This document shows, piece after piece, positions 35,835 to 46,146 of a DNA stretch of 64,000 bases. Every line of letters starts with the position of its first letter. The stretch's first letter is position 1. This DNA comes from Ipomoea triloba. Taxonomy: Eukaryota > Streptophyta > Magnoliopsida > Solanales > Convolvulaceae. The notes under the pieces were generated by a model. That model was not told the DNA's origin. It searched no databases and saw only the letters and a program-made list of their open reading frames with translations. The stretch spans positions 22,614,036 to 22,678,035 of the forward strand of contig NC_044916.1 in assembly GCF_003576645.1 (NCBI RefSeq), in the 5' to 3' direction. A program made the position numbers and the translations under genes.

Positions 35835-37015
35835 TGGGGGAAAAAAATTGCATAAATGGCATTTTAAGTGGCCAATTTGTGGTATAAATATATGTGGGGT
35901 CCACTTCCGATTTGGGTCGGGTCAAAGTGGATTCGAGTTCTTCGTAGTTAGACGAAGAGATCGATATATTATACGCTCAAAATGGATAATGGGTGAATGA
36001 GAAATTGATTCTCAAAGTAGACCCATTTGAGATGGAATTTGTGTGGAAAAAGCTTTGAGTAAGCCTTTTGTCCCACATTGGTTGGGCCACTGACTTTGCA
36101 CCACTGCCTGCGAGAGATCGACCTCTCGCAGCAACGCGCGAGATATACTTGATGTCTCGCGGCTGGGCAGTGCGCGAGACATGCCAATGTCTCGCAGCTG
36201 AGTTGCGCCTGCGAGAGGTGATCTCTCGCGGATGGAAGCATGCGTTAGCGGTGATCTCTCGAAGCTCGCATGGGTTGACCTCTCGCGGCTAAGAGTCGAT
36301 GTCTCACAGACGGCCTTCTGGGCGTAACTAAAGTGACCTCTCGTAGACTATAGTCTGGTCCGTCGATTCTCCTTCCACCGTGACTGTTCAGGAGACTAAT
36401 TCAATATGCTACAGAATTAATTCTTATTAATTTTGATCATAACATCTAGAATTAAGTTTCTTGTTAGTGGGTGGTTTAATGGAGAGTTAGTGGCAGATTT
36501 AAGTCTTGTTTGTGGGAGGAGGTTACAATGCCTGAATTGACTGCCATGTTAAATGCCATTAATCCTTCATCTACTATATATACTTCTAGGTGAGTAGTAG
36601 CATTTGTAAGAGATATACATATATATAAATACATACTTTTCCACCTCGAAACTCTGCTCAGCCTTCCTTCTAGCCACCTGTGTTCATCCCACGTTCTCGT
36701 TCGCCGGGTCCCAAGTCTGTGTGCTCAAATGCAGGGATCGTAGTACGTTTTATCCTGGGAAACCTAGGCCGCAAAGCTCCAGCATCCCGGGAGGCGGTAA
36801 ATAAGATTTTAAGGACAGTGACAACACGACTCGTGTTTGCAACTACCCCAAAGATCATATCGTTAATCTTCGTTCCCAAGCAGCTTCCAAGTTTATTTAA
36901 CCTTGTGTGGTTTCATTTCCTGGTTGTAATTATCCTTCGTGGATTTATTTATTTATTTATTGTGAATTTTCTATTTTCTCCATTTTCTTCGGTTTTTCGA
37001 AAATTATTTCCAACA
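35835..37015 (+). mobile_element. Copia-type LTR, plus orientation (about 1.18 kb)
   Basis: It starts TGGGGGAAAAAAATTGC and ends TTTCCAACA. It matches the inverted LTR at 33220-34511 along its length, including GGCATTTTAAGTGGCC, the GTTAGACGAAGAGATCGATA block and the TCTCGCG motif cluster. No primer-binding site follows its right end and no polypurine tract precedes its left end. It is therefore a solo LTR or half of a rearranged inverted pair. Confidence 0.7.
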
Positions 37016-37419
37016 TTATACACGTTACGAATATGATTCTTGTACGTACAGCTACTTGGAACTAAACTTTTTTAATAATTTTGGTTGATGTGCTCAAAAA
37101 CTCATATCCCATTTAATACAAAGAACCTTTAGGTTTTTAGATCGAGACTTCTTTAAGATTTTCAATTTGTTTATTTTTGAAGGGTATAAACATGGGATTT
37201 CAGCTCTTACTAATTTCATTTTATGATAAACACGTACTTGAGTGTTACACCCATTTCTTTCCAATAGTAAAACCCAATGTTGCCATTTATTTCTTTCTTT
37301 CAAACAAAGGCAAAACTTGTTATATATATATTTATAATTTCACAATTTCAAATATTATTTAAGCTTTCATAGTAGTCCTTCGGAAACATTAATTTCATTA
37401 CTATATAAATTTTCAATCG
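37016..37419. other. Intergenic, no feature seen
   Basis: It is AT-rich sequence with short random open frames. I see no gene, repeat or RNA. Confidence 0.6.
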
Positions 37420-37992
37420 TTATATTGTGGACCACGGTGCACATAGCAATGTGCACCCTGGTCCAAAACGACGTCGTTTCGATGTTAGTGGACGCGGATG
37501 CGAATGACTCCAGAGAATTCATTATCTATAATACACATAATCATTATCTAGAATACACAGAACGTTTGCCTAGAATACGCAGAATGTTTGCCTAGAATAC
37601 ATAGAATATTGACACAAAATACACAGAACTCATCCTCTTAACATTCGAATGCACAAACACATCACAACCTGTGTTAATAACATGAGTACACATAATATTG
37701 ACACAAAATACACAAAACTCATCCTCCTAAACATTCGAATGCACAAACACATCACAACATGTGTTACTAACATGAATACACAGAACGGTTGCCTAGAATA
37801 CACAGAATGATTGCCTGGAATACACAGAACGATTAACTAGAATACACAGAATATTAACATAAATACACAGACCGGCCGAAACGGGAAACGTGATTTCCAA
37901 AAAAAAAAGGGACGGTTAGTTTACAATGCTCAAAGCGACGTCGTTTACGTACGTGGTGCACATTGCTATGTGCACCATGGTGCACGGTATAA
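37420..37992. mobile_element. MITE with terminal palindromes and internal minisatellite
   Basis: The left end TTATATTGTGGACCACGG and right end CCATGGTGCACGGTATAA are imperfect inverted repeats. Inside each lies GGTGCACATAGCAATGTGCACC or its variant, itself a palindrome, followed by an ACGACGTCGTTT box. The centre (about 37,520-37,870) is a degenerate tandem repeat of AGAATACACAGAACGNTTGCCT-like units. The ends resemble those at 61620-61880, so both may belong to one family. No transposase and no clear target duplication are present. Confidence 0.7.
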
Positions 37993-39414
37993 TTTGCCAT
38001 AAATTTCCAACAATAACCTCACCAATTACAACCAACCAGAGCCCATAACATCATCACGACTTGTCACCCGCCATTAGGCCTGTGCATCGGTCGGGTATGG
38101 TCGGTTCGGTTATACAAAGATGGAAACCGTTCGGTTAACGGTTAACAATTGTAGTAACCTAACCGCCATATAATTATCGAAAATCCACTCGGTTTTTTAA
38201 AGTTCGGTTTCTGTCGGGTATTGCGGTTTTCGTAATAATTTCGGAAATAAAAAAATAACACTGATTTTCATCAAATATAATAAATTATAGAAGTACATTA
38301 TACAAGTTTAAGACTTAAAAGACAAAATAACTTAGTAAATAACTAAAATAAGTGACCTAGTTAAACCATATGGCCATTTTACAAGTTACAACTGCAAATA
38401 TACAAAATTAAGTGGCAAATTAACTAAGTAAACTACATAATTACATATTTTGCAGAAGTAACAAACTACAAAATTACATAATAAGTGACTCCAGTCACCA
38501 AATTGTCCAATCTTTGCCAACTAGGGGCATCAAGTAACCAACTAACTGAAGTACTGAACTAAGTGTAGCTGATAATCTGTGAAGGTGAACTGACAAAAAT
38601 CCCAAAACTGAAGTAGAAATGTACAACTACACATAGTGAATCTGCTAATCTGTTATTCCTCATCTTCCTCCTAATTAAAAGTTATAACTTAAACAAATCA
38701 GTCACAACTCACAAGTCACAACTCACAATTAATAAATCATAATGAAAATTAAGAAGTACACTGTTTAAATACAAGGAATGGCTCAGCATGCTTTAGCTTT
38801 CATGTCAAAACAAGGAATGAGGGCAAATTGCTACTTGAGTAGTTGAGTTATACCCACTACTCAGTGCAACATACCAACCCATAGCCTTTTTTTTTTCAGA
38901 CTATTGGTGGAAGCATCATCTTTGCCAAGGATAGAAGTAGAGAGATAAACATAAATTTAGAGAGGCAGCAGAGACAAGAGAGTGAGAGATACATTATTAC
39001 CATCAACTTAGGACTCCTAAGTCCTAACATTCAAACCTGTTGCACCTTGCAAATTATCCATTTGTTCTTGCCTCATAGTTCCAAGTTCCAACAGTCCAAA
39101 CTGGCAAATTGCAAAATGGCAGCAACAAATAATAGTTGCCCAGCCACTTGCCATTTTGCCAATTGGCAACTGTCCAAGTTTCCAACACCTTATAGTTCAA
39201 ACCAAGTCAATTGAACAAAAAAGACAAGAATAAATGAATAAGTTAAGGCTTAAGAGTTAAGAGGAGTAGGCTAGTTACAGCAATTGTGGGAAGTGATAAA
39301 CCAACTTCACTGCTCCCAACTCCACTGCCACTCACCAGTTCTGCAAACAAAAAATGAGACAATCAGATTTTAAAAATTATCTAATGAAAATGAAGTTAAC
39401 TAGTAGTTTAGTAG

Positions 39415-41538
39415 TTAGTAGTTACCTGTTTCTAATCTCTCCACTTCATCCAGATTTTCTTCTACTGAGATGGGTTGGTTTGGCAACCTCATCCAATCTT
39501 GGGCACACACAAGTGCTTCCACTATTCTAGGAGTTAATGAACTCCTAAATGCATCTAGCACTCTCCCACTAGTGCTAAAAGCAGATTCAGAGGCTACAGT
39601 TGAAATGGGAACAGCAAGAACATCCCTAGCCAATTGGGAGAGGATAGGAAACCTACTAGTATTGATCTTCCACCAATTTAAAATGTCAAAATCAGGATTT
39701 TCATCCTCCACAATTTCCTCACTTAGATAGATTTCCAGCTCAGTTTTTTTGCCTCCCAACTCACCACTCTCTGCTCTTTGCTTTTTTAACTGAGATTTCA
39801 GTTTAGACTGTGGTCTACCAATGGTGACAGATTGAGAGTGGGACTGGGATGTACCAGTGACAGCAGTAGCAGAATCAACACTGACAGGAGTGACAGATGA
39901 ACCATGCACATAGTCATCAAACAAATTCTTCAGACCAGTTAAAACATTTTTGAAACAAGATTCTCCCTTATCATCACCATACAGTTGTGTGAACTGGTAG
40001 GGCATGTATGCAATTTTATCCCTTGGATCCAATATATTTGCATAAAAAATGATGGCATTCATTTTATCAGGATCACCCCAATATTTCTCAAACTTCGTTT
40101 TCATATTGAAACCCATCAGATTAACAGAGGCAGATTCAGCTTCCACCATTTCAGACAGCATGCAAGACAAGTCAGAAATTTCAGAGAAGAAATTATTGGC
40201 AGTCACATACAAAGAACCAGAAATCCTTAGGGTCATTTCATAAAAACATTTAAGCAACTTCACCATATGCTCAACAGAATGCCAATCCATGAAATCTGGG
40301 ACAGATTCACCTAAATCATGTGAGAATGAACTATCATTTTCTTCATAGGCCTCAAATACCTTTTGATATGTGACTGCATTCTTAAGCATCAAGTAGGTTG
40401 AGTTCCATCTAGTTGGTACATCAAGAGTCAAACTAGACTTGGCTTCCACCCCTATTAAATCAGCAAGGTCCCTGAATTGTTTTAGCCTAGCAGGAGAATT
40501 TCTCACATATCTAATTGCATCCCTCACCTTCTTTACAGAACTGTCTACATCCTTTAACCCATCTTGGACAATCAAATTTAAGACATGTGCAATGCATCTC
40601 ATGTGCACATAATTGCATTTGACAGAAGAAACCCCCCAAGACAGCAACTTCTTTTTGAAGAAACCCATAGCAGTGTCATTACTAGAGGCATTGTCAACAG
40701 TCACAGTGAATATATTCTTTAGCCCCCACTCTAGAAGACAGGTTTCTAAGGCTTTGGCAATGTATTCCCCCCTATGTGAGGTGACAGGGACAAATGATAT
40801 GATCTTTTTGTGTAGCTTCCATTGGTCATCTATAAAATGTGCAGTGATGCACATATAGTTTATCCTTTGGACAGAAGTCCAAGTATCAGTTGTGATACTA
40901 ACTCTTTGGCAGGAAGTCCTAAACAGTTTCTTCAAATTTACCCTCTCATCAGAAAAAATCTGATAAATATCCCTACTTATAGTCCATCTAGATGGGATCT
41001 TAAATCTAGGACATGCAACAAGAATAAATTTTCTAAACCCCTGCCCCTCTACAAATCTGAAAGGAAGCTCATCAATGAGTATCATTTCTGCTAGGGCCCT
41101 CCTAATTGCATCTTGATTGAACACCCAAGTAGTTAAGACCCCCACATTAACCCCCGTCTCTGGACTAGGACTAACCACAGGCTGAAATGTTAGCAGAGAT
41201 TGTCTAACATCTTTGGAGTGAGGATTCTTTAGGCAGTTAAGCATATGATGCCTTAAGGAAGATGTGCCATGCTTTTTTGACTGACCACCATATAATTTTG
41301 CACAATAAATACACTTTGCATGCATAACCACTCCACTACTGTTTTTGACCTTCTCAAAATGATCCCATAATGGGGATCTGGTTTCAACCTCCTTTCTTTT
41401 TTTTGAAGGAACAGATTGAGGAGGAGGCACAGTTTGCTGCTGAGATTGATTTCTCTCCACAGCTTCTGCTTCCACCCCAGTAAGTTCCTCACTAGATAGT
41501 ATAGGAGGAGGTTGCCCAGACAAACTAATACTCTCCAT
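39415..41538 (-). CDS. hAT transposase with BED zinc finger (707 aa)
   Basis: The protein would bind the element's ends and carry out cut-and-paste transposition in the nucleus. A BED zinc finger lies at residues about 56-102 (W58, C76, C79, H98, C102). The RNase H-like core has DTW at D218 and VDNAS at D282 as likely catalytic aspartates, RCIAHVLNL at about 314-322 and TRWNSTY at about 377-382. The hAT C-terminal dimerisation region is about 600-684, with SESAFSTSGR holding the probable third acidic residue. A basic KKRK near residue 47 may serve nuclear entry. The length is normal for plant hAT/RICESLEEPER-type proteins and no internal stop is present. A GT-AG intron at 39341-39425 could replace the last two residues by a 31-residue tail ending at 39243. 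Activity is not shown. Confidence 0.93.
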   Translation of the reverse strand: MESISLSGQPPPILSSEELTGVEAEAVERNQSQQQTVPPPQSVPSKKRKEVETRSPLWDHFEKVKNSSGVVMHAKCIYCAKLYGGQSKKHGTSSLRHHMLNCLKNPHSKDVRQSLLTFQPVVSPSPETGVNVGVLTTWVFNQDAIRRALAEMILIDELPFRFVEGQGFRKFILVACPRFKIPSRWTISRDIYQIFSDERVNLKKLFRTSCQRVSITTDTWTSVQRINYMCITAHFIDDQWKLHKKIISFVPVTSHRGEYIAKALETCLLEWGLKNIFTVTVDNASSNDTAMGFFKKKLLSWGVSSVKCNYVHMRCIAHVLNLIVQDGLKDVDSSVKKVRDAIRYVRNSPARLKQFRDLADLIGVEAKSSLTLDVPTRWNSTYLMLKNAVTYQKVFEAYEENDSSFSHDLGESVPDFMDWHSVEHMVKLLKCFYEMTLRISGSLYVTANNFFSEISDLSCMLSEMVEAESASVNLMGFNMKTKFEKYWGDPDKMNAIIFYANILDPRDKIAYMPYQFTQLYGDDKGESCFKNVLTGLKNLFDDYVHGSSVTPVSVDSATAVTGTSQSHSQSVTIGRPQSKLKSQLKKQRAESGELGGKKTELEIYLSEEIVEDENPDFDILNWWKINTSRFPILSQLARDVLAVPISTVASESAFSTSGRVLDAFRSSLTPRIVEALVCAQDWMRLPNQPISVEENLDEVERLETGNY

Positions 41539-41769
41539 CTTTACAAATGAGATGTGTATTAGAAATCAGTATGGAAAAAAAGATCAAGTCAGTATAGTGT
41601 GGTTATACACTTATAGTTATGCAGCTAGACTCATACAGTCAAAAACATATACTGAGGTACACAAACACAGATACTGAGGTACACATTTAACTGATTTAAG
41701 GGTCCATAAATTCCATAAACTTATTTTTATTTCAGAACTTACAAAGTTAGAAAGTTCATCACTTAGGGG

Positions 41770-42065
41770 CTAATAGGGCTTCCACACTTAAATTGAATTA
41801 GGGCAAACCCTAATTTCAATGTAATCAGTATATCATAATTCAAAACAGAATAGCAGATCAAACTCATCAAAGCATAGAAATAATTAAGGGCTTCCACAGT
41901 TCCACACTGAAATTGAATTAGGGCAAACCCTAATTTCAATGTAATCAGTATATCATAACAGAATAACAGATCAAAGCATAGCAATAATTAAGGGCTTCCA
42001 CAGTTCCACACTTAAATTGAATTAGGGCAAACCCTAATTTCAATGTAATCAGTATATCATAACAG
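41770..42065. repeat. Triplicated block upstream of the hAT transposase
   Basis: A block containing AATTGAATTAGGGCAAACCC and CAATGTAATCAGTATATCATAA occurs three times with spacing of roughly 105-118 bp. It lies in the 5' leader or promoter region of the transposase gene and could be transposase-binding or promoter repeats. Confidence 0.85.
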
Positions 42066-42773
42066 AATAACATATCAAAGGCATAGCAACAGAACTACAG
42101 AATCACATATTCACATATCAAACACAAATCCACAACACCAGTAATACAAATATACAATAACAATTAAAATCTATGAACTAGGGTTCCGGCATACCTCAAA
42201 CGGCTCAAAGAGTCAAAGACTCAGTCTCTAATGAGTCTACTCTCTATTTGTTTAGATAAAAGCCTCACCGGAGTTTTAGGGCTTCCACCGGTTTCAAGTC
42301 GACAGTTGCAACGGCGTTAAGGGCTTCCACAGTTCCACCGGAAAGTTGAGAGAACAAAAGACTCGAGTAGAAGACTAAAGACTCGAGAGAGACTGAGACT
42401 GAGAAGTGAGATCACTGAGAAGTGAGAATTGAGAGAACTCAGACTCTCAGAGTCTCAGAGAAGAGAACAAAGAGCCAGAGAGGAGAGGTCGCGAGTCGCG
42501 ACTGCGCAGAAAGAGCACAAATGACCTAGGGTTGGCACCCTCTGAACAAAGGAGTATATATATATTACACATCATACGACGTCGTATTCGGGTATTCGGG
42601 CGGTTCGGGGAGGAGTTTTCTCAACCCTACCCGATAACCTACACCCGCACTTAAGCCCATCAACGGGTCGGTTGATGGAATCGGGTAGTGACACCCGTTT
42701 CATACTCAAATTCGGATTGCGGGTCGGTCGGGTTTTTCGGGTGGGTCGGGTATTGCACACCCCTACCCGCCAT

Positions 42774-43106
42774 CATAACATTGTGGGTTTCAAGTATGAA
42801 AAGCGCATATCTATCTAGTTAGAACTTAGGAGGGATAGTCTTTTACCCTTCAAACATTTGAACTAAATATTAATCAGACTACTCCGACTAGCTCCAGACT
42901 AACAGATCACCATCTTTGACTCACTTTCACATATTATACTAAGAATCAAGGATTATACTAAGAATCTTTGCCTTGTACTGACCGGATTGCTCCAGCTAGC
43001 CTGCTTCAGATCAACCAATTACCCTATATACCAGCAATAAACATATTCTCATCTCTAAATCTCTGTTATCCTAGTACTAGTATAACTCCTGGCCCATGCA
43101 TATCCC
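42774..43106. other. Intergenic, no feature seen
   Basis: Only short random open frames are found between the hAT target duplication and the next MITE. Confidence 0.6.
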
Positions 43107-43115
43107 CATTTTAAA

Positions 43116-43588
43116 GAATTAATATCACTTTTGGTCCCACGACTACTGAGGTCTTATCACTTTTGGTGCACAACTTTAAATTTTTTCAATTTTAGTGCCT
43201 AATTTTGTTATTTTTATCAATTTTGGTCCTTCTGACCAAATTGACGGCGAAATGTTGTCGGATTTTATATTTTAAGGCAAAATCATTATCCCAAAAAAAG
43301 ATCTTTAATATCTAAACAAAAGAAAAATCATATTCACCATTATTTGCATCGATCAAACATCTATAAATTTTATTTTACAGTGATTTTGTTTAGATATTGA
43401 AGATACTTCCTTGATATAGTGATTTTACCTTTAAAAATATAAAATCCGACAACATTTCATCGTCGATTTGGCCAGAAGGACCAAAACTGATAAAAATAAT
43501 AAAGTTAGGCACCAAAATTGAAAAAATTTAAAGTTATGCACTAAAAGATAAAACTCAAAAGTCGTGGGACCAAAAGTGATATTAATTC
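43116..43588. mobile_element. MULE-type MITE (473 bp)
   Basis: The ends GAATTAATATCACTTTTGG and CCAAAAGTGATATTAATTC are perfect inverts, and inverted similarity extends more than 150 bp inward. A 9-bp direct repeat CATTTTAAA flanks it at 43107-43115 and 43589-43597, which fits Mutator-like elements. No coding capacity is present. Confidence 0.9.
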
Positions 43589-43865
43589 CATTTTAAATTA
43601 CTCTATTAGTTGTTTTTTTTTTTTTGAAAGATACTCTATTAGTTGTTACTTATCGATAAATTTTGGTATGTCAAAAAGATACGTCGATGAGCATATATTT
43701 TCTAGTCTTGTTTGAACAACTAGACTATTCTTGCTTTAGTATTATATATGTCAGCCAATAAAATTCGATTTCTAAATAACTAACAATTATAAAGATGGTA
43801 TGTTTAAATATCCATAATGAAAAACAATTATAAAGGTGGTATGTTTAAATATCCATAATGAAATA

Positions 43866-44017
43866 GAGTTTTTTTGTTTTTAGTACTATGACTCTGTTAC
43901 AATGTAGTATCTAACCTACTGAAGCACAAAAAGTCAATATCGTCCTCACCATTGATGCTCAAACTCATGACCTCCCATTTGAGTAAGTCACTTTGTATTA
44001 CTAGACCACACACGATC
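43866..44017 (-). mobile_element. tRNA-derived SINE (about 150 bp)
   Basis: On the minus strand it begins near TGTGTGGTCTAGTAATAC, an A-box-like sequence. It continues to GGTCATGAGTTTGAGCATC, a B-box-like sequence, and ends in an A-rich tail (T-rich on plus at about 43,868-43,880). A direct repeat AATGAAATA flanks it at 43857-43865 and 44018-44026. The Pol III boxes, tail and target duplication support a SINE. Confidence 0.85.
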
Positions 44018-44026
44018 AATGAAATA

Positions 44027-44454
44027 AAGTTAATTTCCCTCTGTATTTTATGTTTTTAATTTTTAAAGATAATATAATGGTTTTAGTTCTTTAATTATAT
44101 TATATTTGTATTATATACTCAAGAATTATTACTGTTGATTTTATGTGGGATTGTGGGATGACGCAACATGAAACCACAATATAAAATATAATAGTCTAAT
44201 AGATTATGGAAAATAAAATGGGCATGAGAATTTTTGTGTGTGGAAATAGTAAAAAAGAAAATCAAGTGTATTTTTCAATGGTGTAAAGTCAAACCTACCA
44301 TACTTTTGAAATGTTTTACGTATGTACACTTATAGAGAGCTCAAGTTTAGAATATACTATTTTTAAGAGTGTAATGACATTTTTAGTAGAGTTTAATTTG
44401 AGAATGATTATTTTGTCATGTCACTCGGCCCATTTGACTTTAACCATGGAGCCT
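44027..44454. other. AT-rich intergenic, no feature seen
   Basis: No gene or repeat is recognised here. Confidence 0.6.
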
Positions 44455-44740
44455 CTTTTTTTTTTTTTTTTTTTTGGTGAACGGGAGGAGCCCGTAGGCC
44501 CCAAGGGATTAGTAACACTGGAGGCAACGCCCGATGAGTCACGTCGAAGAAGTTTCATAAGCTCTTCTGGAGGAAGATCCAACACGGTTGTACCCCAAGA
44601 CGAACTTTGTTCCATATTGGCTAAGTAGTCGACACCGCTGGTTGCCTTCACGAAAGATATGCACAATCTTGACGGTATGAAACTGGCCTAGGAGGGTCTT
44701 GCAGTCAGAAGCTAAGGTATTAAGATCCTATGAGGAGCCT
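44455..44740 (-). mobile_element. LINE 3' end fragment (RNase H tail) with poly(A)
   Basis: On the minus strand the sequence ends in about 20 A residues (poly-T at 44455-44475 on plus). Upstream it encodes text of the C-terminal RNase H domain of plant L1 LINEs: HIFREGN, then after a frame change DYLANM and SSSWGTTVLDLPPEEL. It is strongly 5'-truncated and frameshifted, so it is not functional. Confidence 0.8.
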
Positions 44741-44875
44741 TTATGTTAGAATGTGGCTCTGATACCACTTGTTAGGAATATAGCGGAATAATGCGGAAGC
44801 GAATAATCGAAAATTGAGAAATATAGAATTTAAATATTATAAACAGGAAAAATATGAAATGAAAAATAAAGCGAG
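44741..44875 (-). mobile_element. Copia PBS and LTR fragment
   Basis: GCTCTGATACCA at 44757-44768 is the complement of a TGGTATCAGAGC primer-binding site for initiator tRNA-Met. TGTTAGGAATATAGCGG follows on the plus side as the LTR edge. This belongs to a different Copia element from the one starting at 44876 and is truncated on both sides. Confidence 0.65.
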
Positions 44876-45960
44876 CCAGGCAGTAGACCTCCTGTCAACC
44901 TGACAGCCAGCCCAATCGGAGTCAGAAAAGGCATGAATAGTAGGAGCCAACGAGCCAGGCAGACACAAACCAAGATCTAAAGACCCCTTAATATAACGCA
45001 AAACCTGTTTCAAAGCAGCCAAGTGTTGGTCAGTAGGATTGTGCATAAACTAACACAAACGATTCACAACGAACGAAAGATCAGGACGAGTAACCAGCAT
45101 ATACATCTAAGAGCCAACCAACTACCTGTAAGACGTAGGATCATCAAGTAAAGAAACATCAGCAGAAACACCAGACATAGAAACAGATATAGGCGTAGCC
45201 AAGGGCTTACAAGACTCAATTCCTACCTTTCGCAAAACCTCAAGCATGTATTGTCAGTGAGATAAAATAATATTTGATCCAATATAAACAACCTCAACAC
45301 CAAGAAAGAACCTCGGCTTACCAAGGTCTCGAATCTTAAACTCAGAAGACAATTTAGCCATTAGGTCATCAACTAAGACAGAAGAGTTGCCCATCAACAA
45401 AATGTCATCGACATAAACAAGTACATAGGCACGTAGTTCCCCAGAAGCATAAATAAATAACGAAACATCTGTCTGCGAAGGACGAAAGCCAACAGAAAGC
45501 AAAAAGGTGTATAACCGCATAAACCACGCTCGCGGTGCCTGCTTGAGACCATATAAAGATTTCTCCAATTTACAGACATGAGTATAGAGGGTAGGATGAA
45601 CATAACTTGGAGGCTGCCGCATGTAAATATCCTCCATGACATTTCCATTGAGAAAGGCATTGTGCACATCCAGTTGTCTCATAGACCACCCACGAGAAAC
45701 TGCAAAAGACAATAACAGACGAACAGTGGTAGGCTTGACAATAGGACTAAACGTCTCGAAATAGTCCTCTCCTGCAACCTGATTGAAGCCCTTAGCAACT
45801 AACCGTGCCTTGTACCTCTCAATAGTGCCATCAGACTTACGCTTCACTCGAAACACCCACTTGCAACCAATAATGTTCATACTAGCATCAAAAGGAACCA
45901 AACGCCAAGTCTTATTTAAAAGAAGAGCATTAAACTCAGCATTCATGGCAGTCCTCTAGT
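44837..45960 (-). pseudogene. Copia reverse transcriptase and RNase H (broken)
   Basis: The frame 45254-45946 holds a Ty1/Copia reverse transcriptase of about 230 codons. It has the KARLVAKGF and QLDVHNAFLNG motifs, SLYGLKQAPRAW, and the catalytic YVDDILL. A stop falls after the NIILSH segment. Beyond it the reading resumes through an RNase H domain with AFSDSDWAGC (44837-45046) and is then cut at about 44,876 by the neighbouring fragment. It is non-functional as it stands. Confidence 0.92.
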
Positions 45961-46146
45961 CAGGCGACTTAACAGCCTAAGAGTAGCAAGTAGGAACCTC
46001 ATCATCAACAAAAGCAACCAAAGCAGCAGGAGAACGCCGCTGAGCAGCTGTAGAGCTGCGCAAGACCATACGATGACAGCGCGGTAGTATCACACAACGA
46101 CGAGCACGTGAGGGACGAGATTGAGCTATAGAACACTCTCAACAGG

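Larger units (their letters stand above)
38075..42765 (-). mobile_element. hAT transposon, apparently complete (4,691 bp)
   Basis: The ends are TAGGCCTGTGCATCGGTCGGG on the left and, inverted, TAGGGGTGTGCAATACCCG on the right, the usual hAT terminal form. An exact 8-bp direct repeat CCCGCCAT flanks it (38067-38074 and 42766-42773), as expected for hAT. It encodes one long transposase on the minus strand. Subterminal regions are rich in CGGTT and GGGTCGG steps, and the 5' side has a triplicated block (about 41,770-42,065). The intact target duplication and open frame suggest a recent insertion. Confidence 0.95.
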
